Of a stretch of 38,032 bases of DNA, positions 24,025-32,787 are shown in pieces. A program made the translations under genes and the position numbers. The DNA is from an uncultured Eubacteriales bacterium (GTDB taxonomy: Bacteria > Bacillota > Clostridia > Oscillospirales > Ruminococcaceae), in assembly GCA_900314975.1 (NCBI GenBank), contig OMXI01000024.1, positions 1 to 38,032 of the forward strand. The letters are read 5' to 3'. Within the stretch, counting starts at the first letter, position 1. The number at the start of each line of letters is the position of its first letter. The notes under the pieces were generated by a model. The model was not told where the DNA came from. It made no database searches and saw only the letters and a program-made list of their open reading frames with translations.

Positions 24025-25269
24025 TCAGCCCTCGTATTTCTTTATGCAGATAGTTGCGTTGTGTCCGCCAAAGCCGAGGGAGTTGGACAGCGCGCCTTTG
24101 ATATCGACATTTCTGTTGCCGTCTGTTGCGTAGTCGAGGTCGCACTCGGGGTCGGGAGTGGTATAGCCGACAGTTCTGTGAACAAAGCCCTCCTTGACGG
24201 AAAGTGCTGTTACAACGGCTTCCATACCGCCTGCTGCGCCCAGCAGGTGTCCTGTCATAGACTTGGTGGAGTTGATGACTGTCTTTCTTGCAGCCTCCTC
24301 GCCAAGTGCGAGCTTGATAGCGATAGTTTCGTACTTATCGTTAAGACCTGTGGACGTGCCGTGTGCGTTGATATAGTTTATCTCCTCGGGCTTTAAGCCT
24401 GCCTCGGTGTACGCCATTTTCATAGCGTGTGCGGCAGCCTCGCCTGTCGGTGAAGGGCTGGTCATATGGTAAGCATCGCCCGTTGCGCCGTAGCCTGCTA
24501 TCTCGGCAATGATGTTCGCGCCCCTTGCCTTTGCGTGCTCATACTCCTCAAGGCAGAGTATTCCGCAGCCCTCGCCCAGAACAAAGCCCTGTCTGTTGAG
24601 GTCAAACGGAGTTGATGCTTTTTCAAGCTCGGTGGCTCTTGAAAGAGCCTTCATATTGTTGAACGAGGACAGGCAGAAGCGTGAGATACAAGCCTCCGTA
24701 CCGCCGCAGATAGCTGCGTCGAGGTAGCCGTCCTTTATCTTTCTGAAAGCCTCGCCGATAGCGTGAGTACCTGACGAGCAAGCGGTGGTGGTACAGAAGT
24801 TGTCGCCCTTGAAGCCTGTTTTCATAGAAACAGTACCCGCTGCCATATTTGCTATCATCATAGGAATGAAGAAAACGGACACCTTATCGGGCTTTACCTC
24901 AAACTTTCTTACCTCTTCCTCTGTAAGCAGCAGTCCGCCTATGCCGACGCCGATCATAACGCCGACTCTGTACGGGTCAAGGTCCTTGAGGTCGCTGCCT
25001 GCCATTTTAAGAGCCTGCTTTGTGGAGGCAAGTGCGAACTGGGTAAAGCGGTCCATTTTCTTGAGTTCTTTTTTCTCGACATCGGGTATCTGTGCGGGCG
25101 CGTCAAAGCCTCTGACGGTGCCTGCGAATTTAACGTCAAAATCAGAGGTATCGAACTGGTCTATCGCGGAAATGCCTATTTTATTTGCCTTGATATTTGC
25201 CCAGAACTCCTCGGTATTATTGCCAAGCGGATTTACTGTGCCAACACCTGTTATCACAACTCTTCTCAT
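24025..25269 (-). CDS. fabF: 3-oxoacyl-ACP synthase II (FabF)
   Basis: 414 residues, standard length. The thiolase-fold condensing enzyme has the full Cys-His-His triad: Cys164 in TTACSSGTHA, His303 in NAHGTSTGLND and His341 in KSMTGHLLGAAGG. It elongates acyl-ACP with malonyl-ACP. It follows fabG closely in the operon. Because fabH next to the promoter is broken, this is the only intact condensing enzyme in the window. Confidence 0.97.
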   Translation of the reverse strand: MRRVVITGVGTVNPLGNNTEEFWANIKANKIGISAIDQFDTSDFDVKFAGTVRGFDAPAQIPDVEKKELKKMDRFTQFALASTKQALKMAGSDLKDLDPYRVGVMIGVGIGGLLLTEEEVRKFEVKPDKVSVFFIPMMIANMAAGTVSMKTGFKGDNFCTTTACSSGTHAIGEAFRKIKDGYLDAAICGGTEACISRFCLSSFNNMKALSRATELEKASTPFDLNRQGFVLGEGCGILCLEEYEHAKARGANIIAEIAGYGATGDAYHMTSPSPTGEAAAHAMKMAYTEAGLKPEEINYINAHGTSTGLNDKYETIAIKLALGEEAARKTVINSTKSMTGHLLGAAGGMEAVVTALSVKEGFVHRTVGYTTPDPECDLDYATDGNRNVDIKGALSNSLGFGGHNATICIKKYEG

Positions 25270-25288
25270 TTGCCATACCCCCGTTTTA

Positions 25289-26023
25289 TCACATCATTAT
25301 GCCGCCGGATATCTCTATTACCTGTCCGGTGACGTATCTTGAATCCTGCGATGCAAGGAAGGAAATAACTCCCGCTATATCCGATACCTCGCCAAAGCGC
25401 TTCATAGCTATCTGTCCCAGCATCATATTCTTCTGCTCGTCTGTGAGCTTATCGGTCATAGGTGTTTTGATAAAGCCGGGTGCTACTGCGTTGCAGGTGA
25501 TTCCCCTTGAGCCAAGCTCCTTGGCAACAGTCTTTGTCATTGCGATTATCGCGCCCTTTGAAGCCGAATAGTTTATCTGTCCCGGGTTGCCGTAAACGCC
25601 CGCTACCGATGCAAGATTGATTATCCTGCCCGACTTTTGTCTCATCATTATATTGCCGACAAATTTGCACAAATTGAAAACGCTCTTTTGGTTGACTGCG
25701 ATAACGCTGTCATACTGCTCCTCGCTCATTCTCGCCATAAGACCGTCGCGGGTGATGCCTGCGTTGTTTACGAGAACGTCGATAGAGCCAAAGCGCTCCT
25801 TTATCTGCTTTACTGTTTTCTCCACCTGCTCAAAGCTTGAAACGTCACAGATGAACTTTTCGCACTCTACGCCGAGTGCCTTTATATCGTCGATTATAGT
25901 ATTGTTTTCAAACATTGCCTCGCTGATGTCATTCAGTGCGATATTATAGCCGTCCTTTGCGAGCCTTAAAGCGACTGCTGCACCTATACCCCTTGCAGAT
26001 CCTGTTATCAGTGCTGTTGCCAT
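25289..26023 (-). CDS. fabG: 3-oxoacyl-ACP reductase FabG
   Basis: 244 residues, a classical short-chain dehydrogenase. The NADPH-binding TGSARGIG (7-14), the NNAG motif (86-89) and the catalytic Ser139, Tyr152 and Lys156 (NYSASKGA) are all present. It reduces 3-oxoacyl-ACP in each cycle. The gap to fabK upstream is 111 nt and holds a heptad repeat; no terminator is seen there, so transcription probably continues. The ATG follows GGGAGGA. Confidence 0.96.
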   Translation of the reverse strand: MATALITGSARGIGAAVALRLAKDGYNIALNDISEAMFENNTIIDDIKALGVECEKFICDVSSFEQVEKTVKQIKERFGSIDVLVNNAGITRDGLMARMSEEQYDSVIAVNQKSVFNLCKFVGNIMMRQKSGRIINLASVAGVYGNPGQINYSASKGAIIAMTKTVAKELGSRGITCNAVAPGFIKTPMTDKLTDEQKNMMLGQIAMKRFGEVSDIAGVISFLASQDSRYVTGQVIEISGGIMM

Positions 26024-26042
26024 TTAGAAATTCCTCCCTGTC

Positions 26043-26070
26043 AGATGTAAGATGTAAGAGGTAAGAGGTA
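26043..26070 (+). repeat. Heptad repeat, locus C
   Basis: Units AGATGTA, AGATGTA, AGAGGTA, AGAGGTA in the 111-bp gap between fabK and fabG, inside an operon. Confidence 0.8.
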
Positions 26071-26134
26071 AGAAAATGTGTCTTAACGTACTGTCAGACG
26101 ACCTATGCCCTGCCTCTGACCTGCATATCTCTTT

Positions 26135-27061
26135 TTATTTTCCAAGCAGCTTATCTGCCTGTGCAAACATTTCTGTGATTATATCCTTTGCGGGTTTAAC
26201 GTCCTTTATCATACCTGCTATCGCGCCGCAAAGGAACGAGCCTTCTTCAAGGTTGCCGTCCTGAACTGCCTTGCGCAGTGAGCCGAGCGTGAGCTGCTCG
26301 AATTCGTCGGGAGTAAGACTGCCGTCTCTTTCGCCCGATGCAAGCTTTTTTGTGAACTTTGTTCTCACGTTTCTGCACGGGTGACCTGTATATCTGCCCG
26401 TAACAACGCTGTCGGTATCCTTTGCCTTAACGACAAGCTCCTTGTATGTCGGGTGTATCTGACATTCCTCGGCAGCTAAAAACCTTGTGCCGACCTGTAC
26501 GCCCTGCGCGCCGAGCATAAACGATGCTGCGACACCTCTGCCGTCTGCGATACCGCCTGCTGCGATAACGGGGATATTCACCGCATCGACCACCTGCGGA
26601 ACGAGGCACATTGTGGTGTTCTCGCCGATATGTCCGCCCGACTCGGTACCCTCTGCGATAACTGCGTCAGCGCCTGCTCTTTCCATTCTTACAGCAAGAG
26701 CAACGGACGGAACAACGGGAACGACCTTAACACCCGCTTCCTTCCACGCAGCCATGAACTTACCCGGGTTGCCTGCGCCTGTGGTAACGACGGGTACCTT
26801 CTCGTCGATAACAAGCTGTGCAAGCTCCTCGGCATTAGGCGACATAAGCATTATGTTCACGCCGAACGGCTTGTCCGTCAGCGATTTGCAGCGCCTTATC
26901 TGCTCACGCAGATAGTCTATCGGTGCAGAGCCGCCTGCGATTATTCCAAGACCGCCTGCGTTTGAAACTGCTGCTGCGAGGGTGGACTCGGCTATCCAAG
27001 CCATACCGCCCTGAAAGATAGGATACTGTATTCCAAGAAGTTCTGTTATAGCACTTTTCAT
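26135..27061 (-). CDS. fabK: Enoyl-ACP reductase II (FabK), FMN-dependent
   Basis: 308 residues, a TIM-barrel flavoprotein of the nitronate monooxygenase/FabK group. The N-terminal YPIFQGGMAWIA, the central GTESGGHIG (His144) and the FMN-phosphate region AAGGIADGRG are the usual FabK signatures. It carries out the last reduction of the elongation cycle with NAD(P)H and FMN, in place of FabI, as is common in clostridia; no fabI is present here. Its position in the fab operon separates it from true nitronate monooxygenases. Confidence 0.93.
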   Translation of the reverse strand: MKSAITELLGIQYPIFQGGMAWIAESTLAAAVSNAGGLGIIAGGSAPIDYLREQIRRCKSLTDKPFGVNIMLMSPNAEELAQLVIDEKVPVVTTGAGNPGKFMAAWKEAGVKVVPVVPSVALAVRMERAGADAVIAEGTESGGHIGENTTMCLVPQVVDAVNIPVIAAGGIADGRGVAASFMLGAQGVQVGTRFLAAEECQIHPTYKELVVKAKDTDSVVTGRYTGHPCRNVRTKFTKKLASGERDGSLTPDEFEQLTLGSLRKAVQDGNLEEGSFLCGAIAGMIKDVKPAKDIITEMFAQADKLLGK

Positions 27062-27072
27062 TGTCTTTCTCC

Positions 27073-28051
27073 TTAATACTCAAAAATCACCGCGCCGTAG
27101 GTGAGTCCGCCGCCGAAGCCGACAAAGCAGACCATATCGCCCTTGCATATCCTGCCTTCCTTTACTGCCTCGCAGAATGCGATAGGTATTGATGCAGACG
27201 AGGTATTGCCGTAGCGGTCGATATACATCGGGAACTTGTGCATGGGAACGCTGAGGTTCTTTGCAGCGGTCTCGATAATTCTGATATTTGCCTGGTGCGG
27301 AACGATAGCGTCAAGCTCATCGGGCTGCATTTCAAGCTTTTCGCAAGCCTTTGTCACAGCTTCGGGCAGCGCCCTTGTTGCGAACTTATACACCTCTTTG
27401 CCGTTCTGGTACAGATAGTGCGCCTTGGTATTGGGCATATCCATATCAAACTCTTCCTCGTTGATACGGAAAGCATTCTCTGACTTCAAGCCTCTTGCTG
27501 CGAGGTACTGTGCGCCGTTTCCGTCTGCGCCGAGGAAACTGGAGTAGAACGTCGCCGTCACCGAACAGCACGCAGGTCGTTCTGTCGGTGTAGTCAACAA
27601 ACTTTGAAAGTTCCTCCGCTGCGACAAGCAGAACGTACTTTAAGCTGTGGTCGGTCTGCAAATATCTCTTTGCCATATCAAAGCCGTACACAAAGCCTGC
27701 GCACGCACAGTTGATGTCGATAGCCATTGAACCTATCGCGCCTATCTCCCTTTGGATAAGGCAGGCAAGCGACGGGGTGTAGTAGTCGGCAGTGACGGTC
27801 GTTGCGATTATCAAGCCTACGTCTTCAGCCTTTATGCCTGCATCGTCGAGAGCCTTCTGCGCAGCCTTTGCGCCGAGGTAATATGTAGGCTCGCCGTTTG
27901 TGATGTGTCTTTCCTTGATACCTGTTCTTTGTGTTATCCACTCGTCACTTGTTTCAACTATCTTTGCAAAGTCATCATTCGTTGCGATTATCTGCGGCAC
28001 GTGCATACCTATGCCAGCCACTCTCACGCCTGTTGTTCTGTTTTCAGTCAA
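27073..28051 (-). pseudogene. fabH: fabH, 3-oxoacyl-ACP synthase III, broken by an out-of-frame deletion
   Basis: The gene starts at a TTG (28051), about 10 nt after GGAGGT. The first 167 codons are normal FabH: DINCACAGF with Cys117, and DRTTCVLFGDG. At about 27551 the frame changes, and FabH sequence continues in another frame from LGADGNG to the end, including PHQANIRI (His) and YGNTSSASIP (Asn). Between GDG and LGADG only about 6 codons remain where family members have 18-19, so about 12 codons and 3n+2 bases (for example 35 or 38) are missing. The normal Gly/Ala loop after GDG is lost. The intact protein would be about 338 residues and would start chains from acetyl-CoA and malonyl-ACP. 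It is either a true mutation or an assembly or sequencing error. Confidence 0.88.
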
Positions 28052-28143
28052 TTTAAACTTACCTCCGTTTTTTTGCAAATATCTATTGTTAAAGTTGGAT
28101 TTATATGCTATAATCTAATTACCGACGTCCCCCGCCTCTGTCG

Positions 28144-28187
28144 CGGCGGTGTCCTTTCGGGCTTTCGGCGGTGTCCTTTCGGGCTTT
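28144..28187. repeat. Two tandem 22-bp repeats in the fabH leader
   Basis: The unit CGGCGGTGTCCTTTCGGGC plus TTT occurs twice in perfect tandem (28144-28165 and 28166-28187). It lies in the untranslated leader of the fatty-acid operon, about 95-140 nt before the fabH start. Confidence 0.85.
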
Positions 28188-28221
28188 GCTCCGAGATAAA
28201 TGTACTCGGTATCAAAGGATA

Positions 28222-28252
28222 TGTAAAATCAGATTACAAATTCAATTTTACA
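28222..28252. repeat. 8-bp inverted repeat in the leader of the fatty-acid operon
   Basis: TGTAAAAT and ATTTTACA are separated by 15 nt, just downstream of the predicted transcription start (about 28286). It may be an operator or a leader hairpin. It does not match the FapR consensus. Confidence 0.5.
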
Positions 28253-28292
28253 GGGTGTTTTGCCCCACATTACCCAATCACCAATAATAATA

Positions 28293-28321
28293 ATTATACT
28301 CCCTTTCGGATTTTCAATCAA
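28293..28321 (-). promoter_or_regulatory. Promoter of the fatty-acid operon
   Basis: TTGATT (28316-28321), a 17-nt spacer and TATAAT (28293-28298) on the minus strand. The leader is about 235 nt long. The 450-bp gap between fabH and fabD otherwise holds the repeats listed separately and the fabD promoter. Confidence 0.78.
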
Positions 28322-28450
28322 TAACAAATTATGAACAACGCTATGCGTTTTTAAACATTTGGGGAATTTTACACAGGAAAAACGGCGAAAATTAACGGAT
28401 TATTACCGAATTTGAAAAACAAACGCAAAAGTTAAATCTGTAAACAAAGA

Positions 28451-28479
28451 TTTCATTCCGCAGGTGCGGCTGATATATT
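28451..28479 (+). promoter_or_regulatory. Possible promoter of fabD with internal palindrome
   Basis: TTTCAT (28451-28456), 17 nt, then TATATT (28474-28479). The spacer contains the palindrome CCGCAGGTGCGG (28458-28469), which could be an operator. The -35 match is weak. Confidence 0.4.
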
Positions 28480-28502
28480 TATTAAATGTAAGGAGAATTT
28501 TT

Positions 28503-29429
28503 ATGGCAAAAAATGTGTTGTTGTTTTCGGGACAGGGCTCGCAGTATGTGGGCATGGGCAAGGAGCTTTATGACAGCTCGGACAGCGCAAGGGCTGTTGC
28601 AAAAACCGCCTGTGAGGTGCTTGGGTACGACATCTGCGGCATTATGTTCGACGGTCCCGATGAGGAGCTGAACAAGACCGCTAACTCACAGCCTGCGATA
28701 ATGCTTTGCTCGCTTATGGCGCTTGAATGTGCAAAGGAAAAGGGCTTGCACTTTGACGGCGTGGCAGGTCACTCGCTGGGCGAATACGCGGCTATGGTCG
28801 CATCGGGCGTGGTAAGTGTACAGGACGGCTTTGCGCTTATCAAGGCAAGGGCTGCGGCTATGCAGAAGGCTGCTGACGACAACGACGGCGCTATGTACGC
28901 GATAATAGGACCGACACCGCAGGAGATAGAGAGCGCGTGCGAAAAGACCGAAGGGTATGTTGTGCCTGTAAACTACAACTCCCCTGTTCAGACGGTAATT
29001 GCAGGCGAAAGCACTGCGGCAGAGGCTGCGGGCAAGCTGATAAGCGAGACAAGCAGCGCAAAGCGCGTCAAGGTCGTTAAGCTCAACGTTTCCAGCGCGT
29101 TCCACTCAAAGCTGATGCAGTCGGCGGCAGACGAGCTTTTGGAATTTGCGAAGGGTATCACGTTCAAGCCCGCTGACAAGGAGTTTTACTCAAATGTTCT
29201 CGGCGAAAAGCTGACCGATTTTTCGGAAATGCCGCAGCTGCTTGCAAAGCACATTGTTTCGCCCGTTAAGTTCACAAACGAGCTGGCGGCGATGCAGGCT
29301 GCGGGCTACACCGATTACATAGAGCTGGGACCGGGCAAGGTGCTGACGGGGCTTGTAAAGAAAACGCTTGACGGCGTGAGGGCTGTCAATATCGAAAATG
29401 CCGACACGCTGGAAAAAGCGTTTGGTTAA
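28503..29429 (+). CDS. fabD: Malonyl-CoA:ACP transacylase FabD
   Basis: 308 residues from the ATG at 28503, after AAGGAGA; an upstream start at 28464 has no ribosome site. The family motifs are FSGQGSQ (8-14), the nucleophile elbow GHSLGEYAA with Ser91, and AFHSKLM with His201. It loads malonyl groups onto acyl carrier protein. In many clostridia fabD sits inside the fab operon; here it has moved to the opposite strand and is divergent from the rest, so the two halves of the pathway share one intergenic control region. Confidence 0.96.
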   Translation: MAKNVLLFSGQGSQYVGMGKELYDSSDSARAVAKTACEVLGYDICGIMFDGPDEELNKTANSQPAIMLCSLMALECAKEKGLHFDGVAGHSLGEYAAMVASGVVSVQDGFALIKARAAAMQKAADDNDGAMYAIIGPTPQEIESACEKTEGYVVPVNYNSPVQTVIAGESTAAEAAGKLISETSSAKRVKVVKLNVSSAFHSKLMQSAADELLEFAKGITFKPADKEFYSNVLGEKLTDFSEMPQLLAKHIVSPVKFTNELAAMQAAGYTDYIELGPGKVLTGLVKKTLDGVRAVNIENADTLEKAFG

Positions 29430-29435
29430 AAACCG

Positions 29436-30068
29436 ATGAAAGATGTAAGCTGCTTTCTTGCGGGCGCGGCGTGGCTTATGCTTGCACCTGCGGCGCTGAT
29501 ATATTGGCACAAAAGAACGCGCACGCCGTTTTTTCCTGCGTTTATCGCGCTGCCTGTGTGCTTTGCCGCATTTTTCTTTGCGGGTATCATACGCTCGGGC
29601 TTTGGCAGCATAAGCTTTGTATTGGCGTGCATACGCAACGGTCTGCTGTACGGCGTTTTTGAGGAAGGCGCAAAGTTTCTTGCCCTGCGCTTTGCGCTGA
29701 TGGAATATGCCACCGCAAGCAATGCAGTCACATACAGTATCGGTCACGGCGCATATGAAAGCTTCGGCGCGGCGGTCTCCTGCTTTGCGCTTATCGGCAA
29801 AGGCACGGCAAGCCCGTATATCCTTCCCTTGAATCTGTGGGCAGTGACCGAGGGTACGCTTTCCTGCGCCGCAGTTACAGTCATCATAGTTTACGGCATA
29901 CGCACGAACAAATCAAGGTATACGCTGCCTGCCGCTATCGCTCTGCACGCTGTATCAAACGCAGCAGGACATATGTTTATCACGCCTGTTGCGATAACGC
30001 TGCGCAGTCTGCAGACCGCAGGCGAGTGCTATGCAGCTTACCGTTTAGAAAACAGAGATAAGAAGTAA
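29436..30068 (+). CDS. YhfC-family intramembrane metalloprotease-like protein
   Basis: 210 residues with about seven hydrophobic segments. The likely zinc-site motifs are GVFEEGAKFLALRF (Glu76, Glu77), SIGHGAYES (His104) and ALHAVSNAAGH (His171), the pattern of YhfC and related CPBP/PrsW-type membrane proteases. It starts 6 nt after the fabD stop with no clear ribosome site, so translation is probably coupled to fabD. The substrate is unknown; relatives cleave anti-sigma factors or act in bacteriocin immunity. Its place in an operon with fabD may only reflect co-transcription. Confidence 0.72.
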   Translation: MKDVSCFLAGAAWLMLAPAALIYWHKRTRTPFFPAFIALPVCFAAFFFAGIIRSGFGSISFVLACIRNGLLYGVFEEGAKFLALRFALMEYATASNAVTYSIGHGAYESFGAAVSCFALIGKGTASPYILPLNLWAVTEGTLSCAAVTVIIVYGIRTNKSRYTLPAAIALHAVSNAAGHMFITPVAITLRSLQTAGECYAAYRLENRDKK

Positions 30069-30125
30069 GATGTCAGAGCTTGGGCTTACAGTTTTCTTAC
30101 CTCTTACCTCTCACATCTTACATCT
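30054..30125. repeat. Heptad repeats in inverted arrangement, locus D
   Basis: AGAGATA, AGAAGTA and AGATGTC (30054-30074) are followed after 23 nt by TACCTCT, TACCTCT, CACATCT and TACATCT (30098-30125), the opposite orientation. The two arms could pair into an imperfect hairpin between the protease-like gene and the dCMP deaminase gene. Confidence 0.75.
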
Positions 30126-30140
30126 ATTAGGAGGTCAGCT

Positions 30141-30620
30141 ATGAAAAGGACAGACTACATTTCTTGGGACGAATATTTTATGGGCGTGTCGCTTCTGGCG
30201 GCACAGCGCAGCAAGGACCCTAACACACAGGTCGGTGCGTGCATAGTTTCGCAGGACAACAAGATACTCTCCGTAGGCTACAACGGTATGCCCGCAGGCT
30301 GCAGCGACGACGAGATGCCGTGGGAGCGCGAGGGCGAGATGCTTGACACAAAGTATGCGTTTGTCTGCCACGCAGAGCTTAATGCTATCCTCAACAGAGG
30401 ACAGACCTCTCTTAAAGGCGCAAAGCTGTATGTTTCGCTTTTCCCGTGCAACGAGTGCGCAAAGGCGATAATCCAAAGCGGCATAAGCGAGATAATCTAC
30501 TGCGAAAACAAGTACGCAGGCACTGACGGCGTAAAGGCGAGCATGAAGATGTTTGAAATGGCAGGCGTGAAGATGACGCAGTACCGCGCAAGCGGCAGAA
30601 AAATAACGATAGAGGTGTAA
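30141..30620 (+). CDS. dCMP deaminase
   Basis: 159 residues, the ComEB/dCMP deaminase type of cytidine deaminase fold. The zinc site is HAE (His77, Glu79) with PCNEC (Cys103, Cys106); the N-terminal SKDPNTQVGA and GYNGMPAGCSD are typical. It converts dCMP to dUMP, feeding dTMP synthesis. The ATG stands 6 nt after AGGAGGT. It begins a run of closely spaced genes with aroE and aroK. Confidence 0.94.
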   Translation: MKRTDYISWDEYFMGVSLLAAQRSKDPNTQVGACIVSQDNKILSVGYNGMPAGCSDDEMPWEREGEMLDTKYAFVCHAELNAILNRGQTSLKGAKLYVSLFPCNECAKAIIQSGISEIIYCENKYAGTDGVKASMKMFEMAGVKMTQYRASGRKITIEV

Positions 30621-30625
30621 GGACA

Positions 30626-31471
30626 ATGCAGAGAAAATACGCACTTTTGGGCGGAAAGCTGGGGCACACGCTCTCTCCGCCGATACACCAAAGGCTTTTT
30701 GAGCTAAAGGGCAGAGAATTTGAATACACCCTGATAGAATCCGAGCCGAGCGAGCTTGAAGGCAGAAAGGGCGAGCTTGCGGCGCTTGCGGGGTACAATG
30801 TGACGATACCGCACAAGCAGGCGGTCATCGGCTTTATGGACAGGCTTGACGATTCGGCAAAGCGCTACGGCGCGGTCAACTGCGTGGACAACAAAGGCGG
30901 TGCTTCGGTCGGCTACAACACCGACTGCGACGGCTTTCTGCGCTCGGTGAGGGCAGAGGGCGGCAGGCTTGATGGAAATGTTCTTCTGCTCGGCGCGGGC
31001 GGTGTCGGCAGAATGATGGCTATTGAGGTCTGCCTTGCGGGCGGGCGGCTGACCATGGCGGTGCTTGAAAGCTTTATGGCACAGACCGAAAAGGTCAGGG
31101 AGGATATACTCGCGCTCGTGCCGAGTGCGCAGGTGCGCATAGTATCTATCGGGAATATCCCCGATGAGCATTTTGACACGCTGATAAACGCAACTCCCGT
31201 GGGAATGTACCCAAAGTGCGATGCCTGTGCGGTCACGGACGAGGTGATCGCAAACGCTGATTTCGTATTCGATGCGATATACAACCCAAAGGAAACGCTT
31301 TTGATACAAAAGGCAAAGGCGATGGGCAAAAAGGCGGTCGGCGGTATGGCGATGCTCGTATGGCAGGCGGTGTCGGCGCACGAGATATGGGACGGCGACA
31401 GCTACACCGATGAGCAGGTGCAGGCGATAATCGACGAGATGTATCAAAAGGTCGAGAGGGATTTCAAATGA
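30626..31471 (+). CDS. aroE: Shikimate dehydrogenase
   Basis: 281 residues. The shikimate-binding part has LGHTLSPPIH near the start, NVTIPHK with catalytic Lys64 and NTDCDG with Asp100. The NADPH-binding loop is GAGGVGRMM (123-131). It reduces 3-dehydroshikimate in aromatic amino acid synthesis. It lies 5 nt after the deaminase gene and overlaps aroK by 4 nt, so aroE and aroK are translated together. All key residues are present. Confidence 0.94.
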   Translation: MQRKYALLGGKLGHTLSPPIHQRLFELKGREFEYTLIESEPSELEGRKGELAALAGYNVTIPHKQAVIGFMDRLDDSAKRYGAVNCVDNKGGASVGYNTDCDGFLRSVRAEGGRLDGNVLLLGAGGVGRMMAIEVCLAGGRLTMAVLESFMAQTEKVREDILALVPSAQVRIVSIGNIPDEHFDTLINATPVGMYPKCDACAVTDEVIANADFVFDAIYNPKETLLIQKAKAMGKKAVGGMAMLVWQAVSAHEIWDGDSYTDEQVQAIIDEMYQKVERDFK

Positions 31472-31971
31472 TGAAAAGTGTGTTTCTGTGCGGCTTTATG
31501 GGCTGCGGAAAGTCAACTGTCGGCAAGGTCGCGGCAGGTATGCTGGGTATGCAGTTTATCGACCTTGACGAATTTATCGAGCAGCAGGAGGGAATGACTA
31601 TCCCCGTGATATTCAGCAAAAAGGGCGAGAAGTATTTCCGAAAGTGCGAAACAGAGGCTATCGCGCAGTTTGAGGGACACTCTGCCGTGGTCGCAACGGG
31701 CGGCGGCGCACTTTTGCGCGAGGAAAATGCCGCAGCGGCGCAAAAGGCGGGCAAGGTCATTTTTATCGACACGGATTTTGACACCTGCTACGAGCGCATC
31801 AAGGACGACCCGCACCGACCTATCGCGTACAACTCCACGAAAGAGCAGCTGCGGGAAAGATTTGAGCAGCGCAGACCGCTATACCTTGCGCACTCGCAGT
31901 TCACACTCAACGGGGCGCTCTCCCCTGCGCAGATGGCGGCGGAGATAAAAAAAATAGCAATAAAAAAATAA
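31468..31971 (+). CDS. aroK: Shikimate kinase
   Basis: 167 residues. The P-loop GFMGCGKST (9-17), the shikimate-binding DLDEFIE (Asp32, Asp34) and TGGGALLRE are standard for shikimate kinase. It phosphorylates shikimate with ATP, the step after AroE. The start overlaps the aroE stop (ATGA); a second ATG directly follows and either may be used. No other aromatic-pathway genes are in the window. Confidence 0.95.
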   Translation: MMKSVFLCGFMGCGKSTVGKVAAGMLGMQFIDLDEFIEQQEGMTIPVIFSKKGEKYFRKCETEAIAQFEGHSAVVATGGGALLREENAAAAQKAGKVIFIDTDFDTCYERIKDDPHRPIAYNSTKEQLRERFEQRRPLYLAHSQFTLNGALSPAQMAAEIKKIAIKK

Positions 31972-31987
31972 GAAAGGGGAAACAAAA

Positions 31988-32728
31988 ATGAAAGTAAAAA
32001 GCAAAATAAAAAGGGCATTGTTTATTGTAATGGGAGCGGCTATGCTGCTTGCAGGGTGCGGCGACGATTCAAGCGGAAAGTCTGAAAGTCAGCTTTATGA
32101 GGAAGAGTTTGCGACAGACAAGTTCGACAGCTACATTGTGTATAAGGTCGGCGACGAGCTTGACGACAGCCGGTACAACGATCTGTCAAGGGCGCTGGAA
32201 AATCGGCTTGACAACGCTTGCAGTGACAAAAAGCAGGACCACTTTTCCCAGTCGCGTCAGACGCAGACAAATACTGCGGAAAAGACGGTGACAATCTATT
32301 TCAACAACACCAAAAAGGTGACGCAGGATTATTTGCAGGCGACTGCCTCGCCAAACCTCGTTGAGATACGCAAGGGTGACAAGCCTGACGGCGAGGTCGT
32401 GGTGACAAACGAACATATTCTTGATGCGTATGCGCAGCCCGACGGCGGCAACTGGGTAGTTATGCTTGAATTTACTCCGCAGGGCAGGGAGATATTCAAA
32501 AAGACCGCGCAGGAGCTTGGCGGCTCGATTGTACCCGTGACTGTCTGGATAGACGGCAAGGCGCAGGACGTTAAGCTGATGACCGAGCCCAAGATGTACG
32601 GAAACGCGATAGTTACGGGCAGCTTTGACGAGCAGGCAGCGAAAAAGTTCGCTTTGCAGCTGCGCAGCGGATATCTGAACAACAAGCTATCCGTTGATGT
32701 CTGCGTGCTGAACAAGAACAGGGCATAA
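31988..32728 (+). CDS. Lipoprotein with SecD-type extracytoplasmic domain (copy 1)
   Basis: 246 residues. The signal peptide ends in the lipobox LAGC (Cys24). The rest resembles the extracytoplasmic P1 region of SecD: an Asn/Arg-rich base part (62-125, LSRALENRLD, then KTVTIYFNN and LVEIRKGD), then a VVVTNEHILDA segment, and a head part (156-233) with EFTPQGREIFKKTA, WIDGKA, GNAIVTGSF and FALQLRSGYL. In SecD this region sits between membrane helices and helps proteins leave the translocon; here it is free of helices and lipid-anchored. Function is unknown. It starts 16 nt after aroK behind AAAGGGG and is probably cotranscribed. Confidence 0.68.
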   Translation: MKVKSKIKRALFIVMGAAMLLAGCGDDSSGKSESQLYEEEFATDKFDSYIVYKVGDELDDSRYNDLSRALENRLDNACSDKKQDHFSQSRQTQTNTAEKTVTIYFNNTKKVTQDYLQATASPNLVEIRKGDKPDGEVVVTNEHILDAYAQPDGGNWVVMLEFTPQGREIFKKTAQELGGSIVPVTVWIDGKAQDVKLMTEPKMYGNAIVTGSFDEQAAKKFALQLRSGYLNNKLSVDVCVLNKNRA

Positions 32729-32787
32729 ACAACAAAACCGACCACGGGCACGCCGCTGATAAAAAATTATTTGTCCTTTTTGTAATA

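Noticed and set aside
26135-27061. Nitronate monooxygenase
   Set aside because: It belongs to the same fold family, but the position inside the fab operon and the absence of fabI fit FabK.
28051-28502. FapR operator in the fab control region
   Set aside because: No sequence close to the FapR consensus was found; the dyads seen differ in sequence and spacing.
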